Assembly (NCBI GenBank): GCA_030285985.1
Contig: CP127384.1
Coordinates: 1,786,501-1,850,500, forward strand
DNA length: 64,000 nucleotides
Source: Aquidulcibacter paucihalophilus
Lineage (GTDB): Bacteria; Pseudomonadota; Alphaproteobacteria; Caulobacterales; Caulobacteraceae
Direction of reading: 5' to 3'
Under the pieces are notes generated by a model. The model saw only the letters and a program-made list of their open reading frames with translations. It did not search any database and was not told where the DNA came from. Positions within the stretch are counted from its first letter, which is position 1. Each line of letters opens with the position of its first letter. The position numbers and the translations under genes were made by a program. Positions 63,512 through 64,000 of the stretch are shown piece after piece.

Positions 63512-64000
63512 CTATTCAGACGCCGCAGCGCCCTCGGCCGGACCAACGATATCGCGATAGGCGGCCGAGAACGGCGCATAGAGGACGGCGACGGTCAGGG
63601 CGTAGACGAAGGCGTTCACGACCGAAGAAGCGATGATCCACGGGTTCGTCGGGTTGAAGTCCCGGAACATTTCGGTGGGGTCGCCGCCCATGTTTCCGAA
63701 CATGGACATGCCGCCCATCATGCTGATCGGCATCGCCACGATCCCGGCCAGAAGCGAGACGATGACCACCATGACGAAGGCGATGAATGCCATGCCCAAC
63801 AGGGGCCAGAACCGGCCCTTGGTCACGGCGAATGAATCGAAGATGGCGAATTTCTTCTGAGCGATCGTGATCGGCACGGCCAGGCTCCAGCGCACCGCGA
63901 GCCAGATCATGAAGGCAATGGCCGCCAGCATGGCCAGCACCATCACCAGAGCACCCCAGCCCTCGATGGCACTGATGGCGATCCCGCCGATGACGGCCGC
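63512..64000 (-). CDS. Multi-pass membrane protein (5' end beyond window)
   Basis: The frame is open to the window edge with no start in view. At least 163 residues are visible. Helices: MVLAMLAAIAFMIWLAV, MAFIAFVMVVIVSLLAGIV, and IIASSVVNAFVYALTVAVLYA. RWSLAVPITIAQKKFAIFDS and FDSFAVTKGRFWPLLG resemble the membrane domain of glycerophosphodiester-type or DUF-type integral proteins. Ends AAYRDIVGPAEGAAASE. Function not assigned. Confidence 0.65.
   Translation of the reverse strand, partial: AAVIGGIAISAIEGWGALVMVLAMLAAIAFMIWLAVRWSLAVPITIAQKKFAIFDSFAVTKGRFWPLLGMAFIAFVMVVIVSLLAGIVAMPISMMGGMSMFGNMGGDPTEMFRDFNPTNPWIIASSVVNAFVYALTVAVLYAPFSAAYRDIVGPAEGAAASE

Overview
The window reads as core chromosome of a GC-rich alphaproteobacterium of the family Caulobacteraceae, most likely Brevundimonas or a close relative. 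The evidence is a popZ gene beside a TolC-type gene and valS, a fliX/flgI divergent flagellar locus followed by flgJ and an FlbY-like gene, a CC_3452-family secreted protein, a DksA that has lost its zinc cysteines, and alphaproteobacterial LexA boxes (GTTC-N7-GTTC). I see no prophage, insertion sequence, CRISPR array, plasmid gene or rRNA. No stretch longer than about 300 bases is without a gene. Genes are tightly packed and many neighbours share ATGA, GTGA or TGATG stop/start overlaps.

Layout. 1-6.2 kb: stringent response and housekeeping (a LOG-family protein cut by the window edge, spoT, rpoZ, folK, a type-5 uracil-DNA glycosylase, smpB, dapA). 6.3-11.7 kb: a soluble lytic transglycosylase and a TetR-led ABC uptake operon of the cobalamin/siderophore type. 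11.7-16.1 kb: glycosyltransferase, two RNA methyltransferase-like genes, and an S41-like protease. 16.1-25.6 kb: dnaE with a SOS-type promoter and a tiny leader ORF, an orphan aconitase X, and the proS-lolC/E-lolD-TPR operon. 25.7-30.3 kb: DUF2141/DUF2306 pair under a palindromic operator, mce-DUF1467-DUF3088, an MBL-like protein and an M28 peptidase. 30.4-36.8 kb: rpsB-tsf, hrpB and an APC amino-acid permease. 36.9-41.6 kb: tRNA-Leu, a radical SAM protein behind a LexA box, an RlmD/TrmA-like rRNA methyltransferase, a glycine-zipper surface protein and tlyA. 41.6-51 kb: valS, popZ, tolC, a degenerate PIMT-like protein, tRNA-Cys, a second SpoU methyltransferase, tRNA-Asn, a short LOG protein and small proteins. 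51-64 kb: gltX, an esterase, dksA, fliX, flgI-flgJ-flbY, an EAL protein, a group III truncated haemoglobin, uvrA behind a LexA box, a CPBP protease, and a membrane protein cut by the window edge.

Themes. DNA damage: three perfect GTTC-N7-GTTC boxes lie upstream of dnaE, a PA0069-family radical SAM gene and uvrA; a family 5 UDG is also present. Growth control and translation: spoT, rpoZ, dksA, three aminoacyl-tRNA synthetases, rpsB/tsf, smpB and at least five RNA-modification enzymes. Polarity and motility: popZ, fliX and flagellar P-ring/rod genes with a sigma-54-type promoter.

I did not find a clearly new multi-gene system. The observations most worth following are the LexA-boxed radical SAM gene, the 29-codon membrane ORF coupled to dnaE beneath a LexA box, the palindrome over the -10 of the DUF2141/DUF2306 operon, and the PIMT paralogue in the popZ locus that has lost its SAM-binding glycine motif. 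All functional calls rest on reading motifs by eye; no database search was run.
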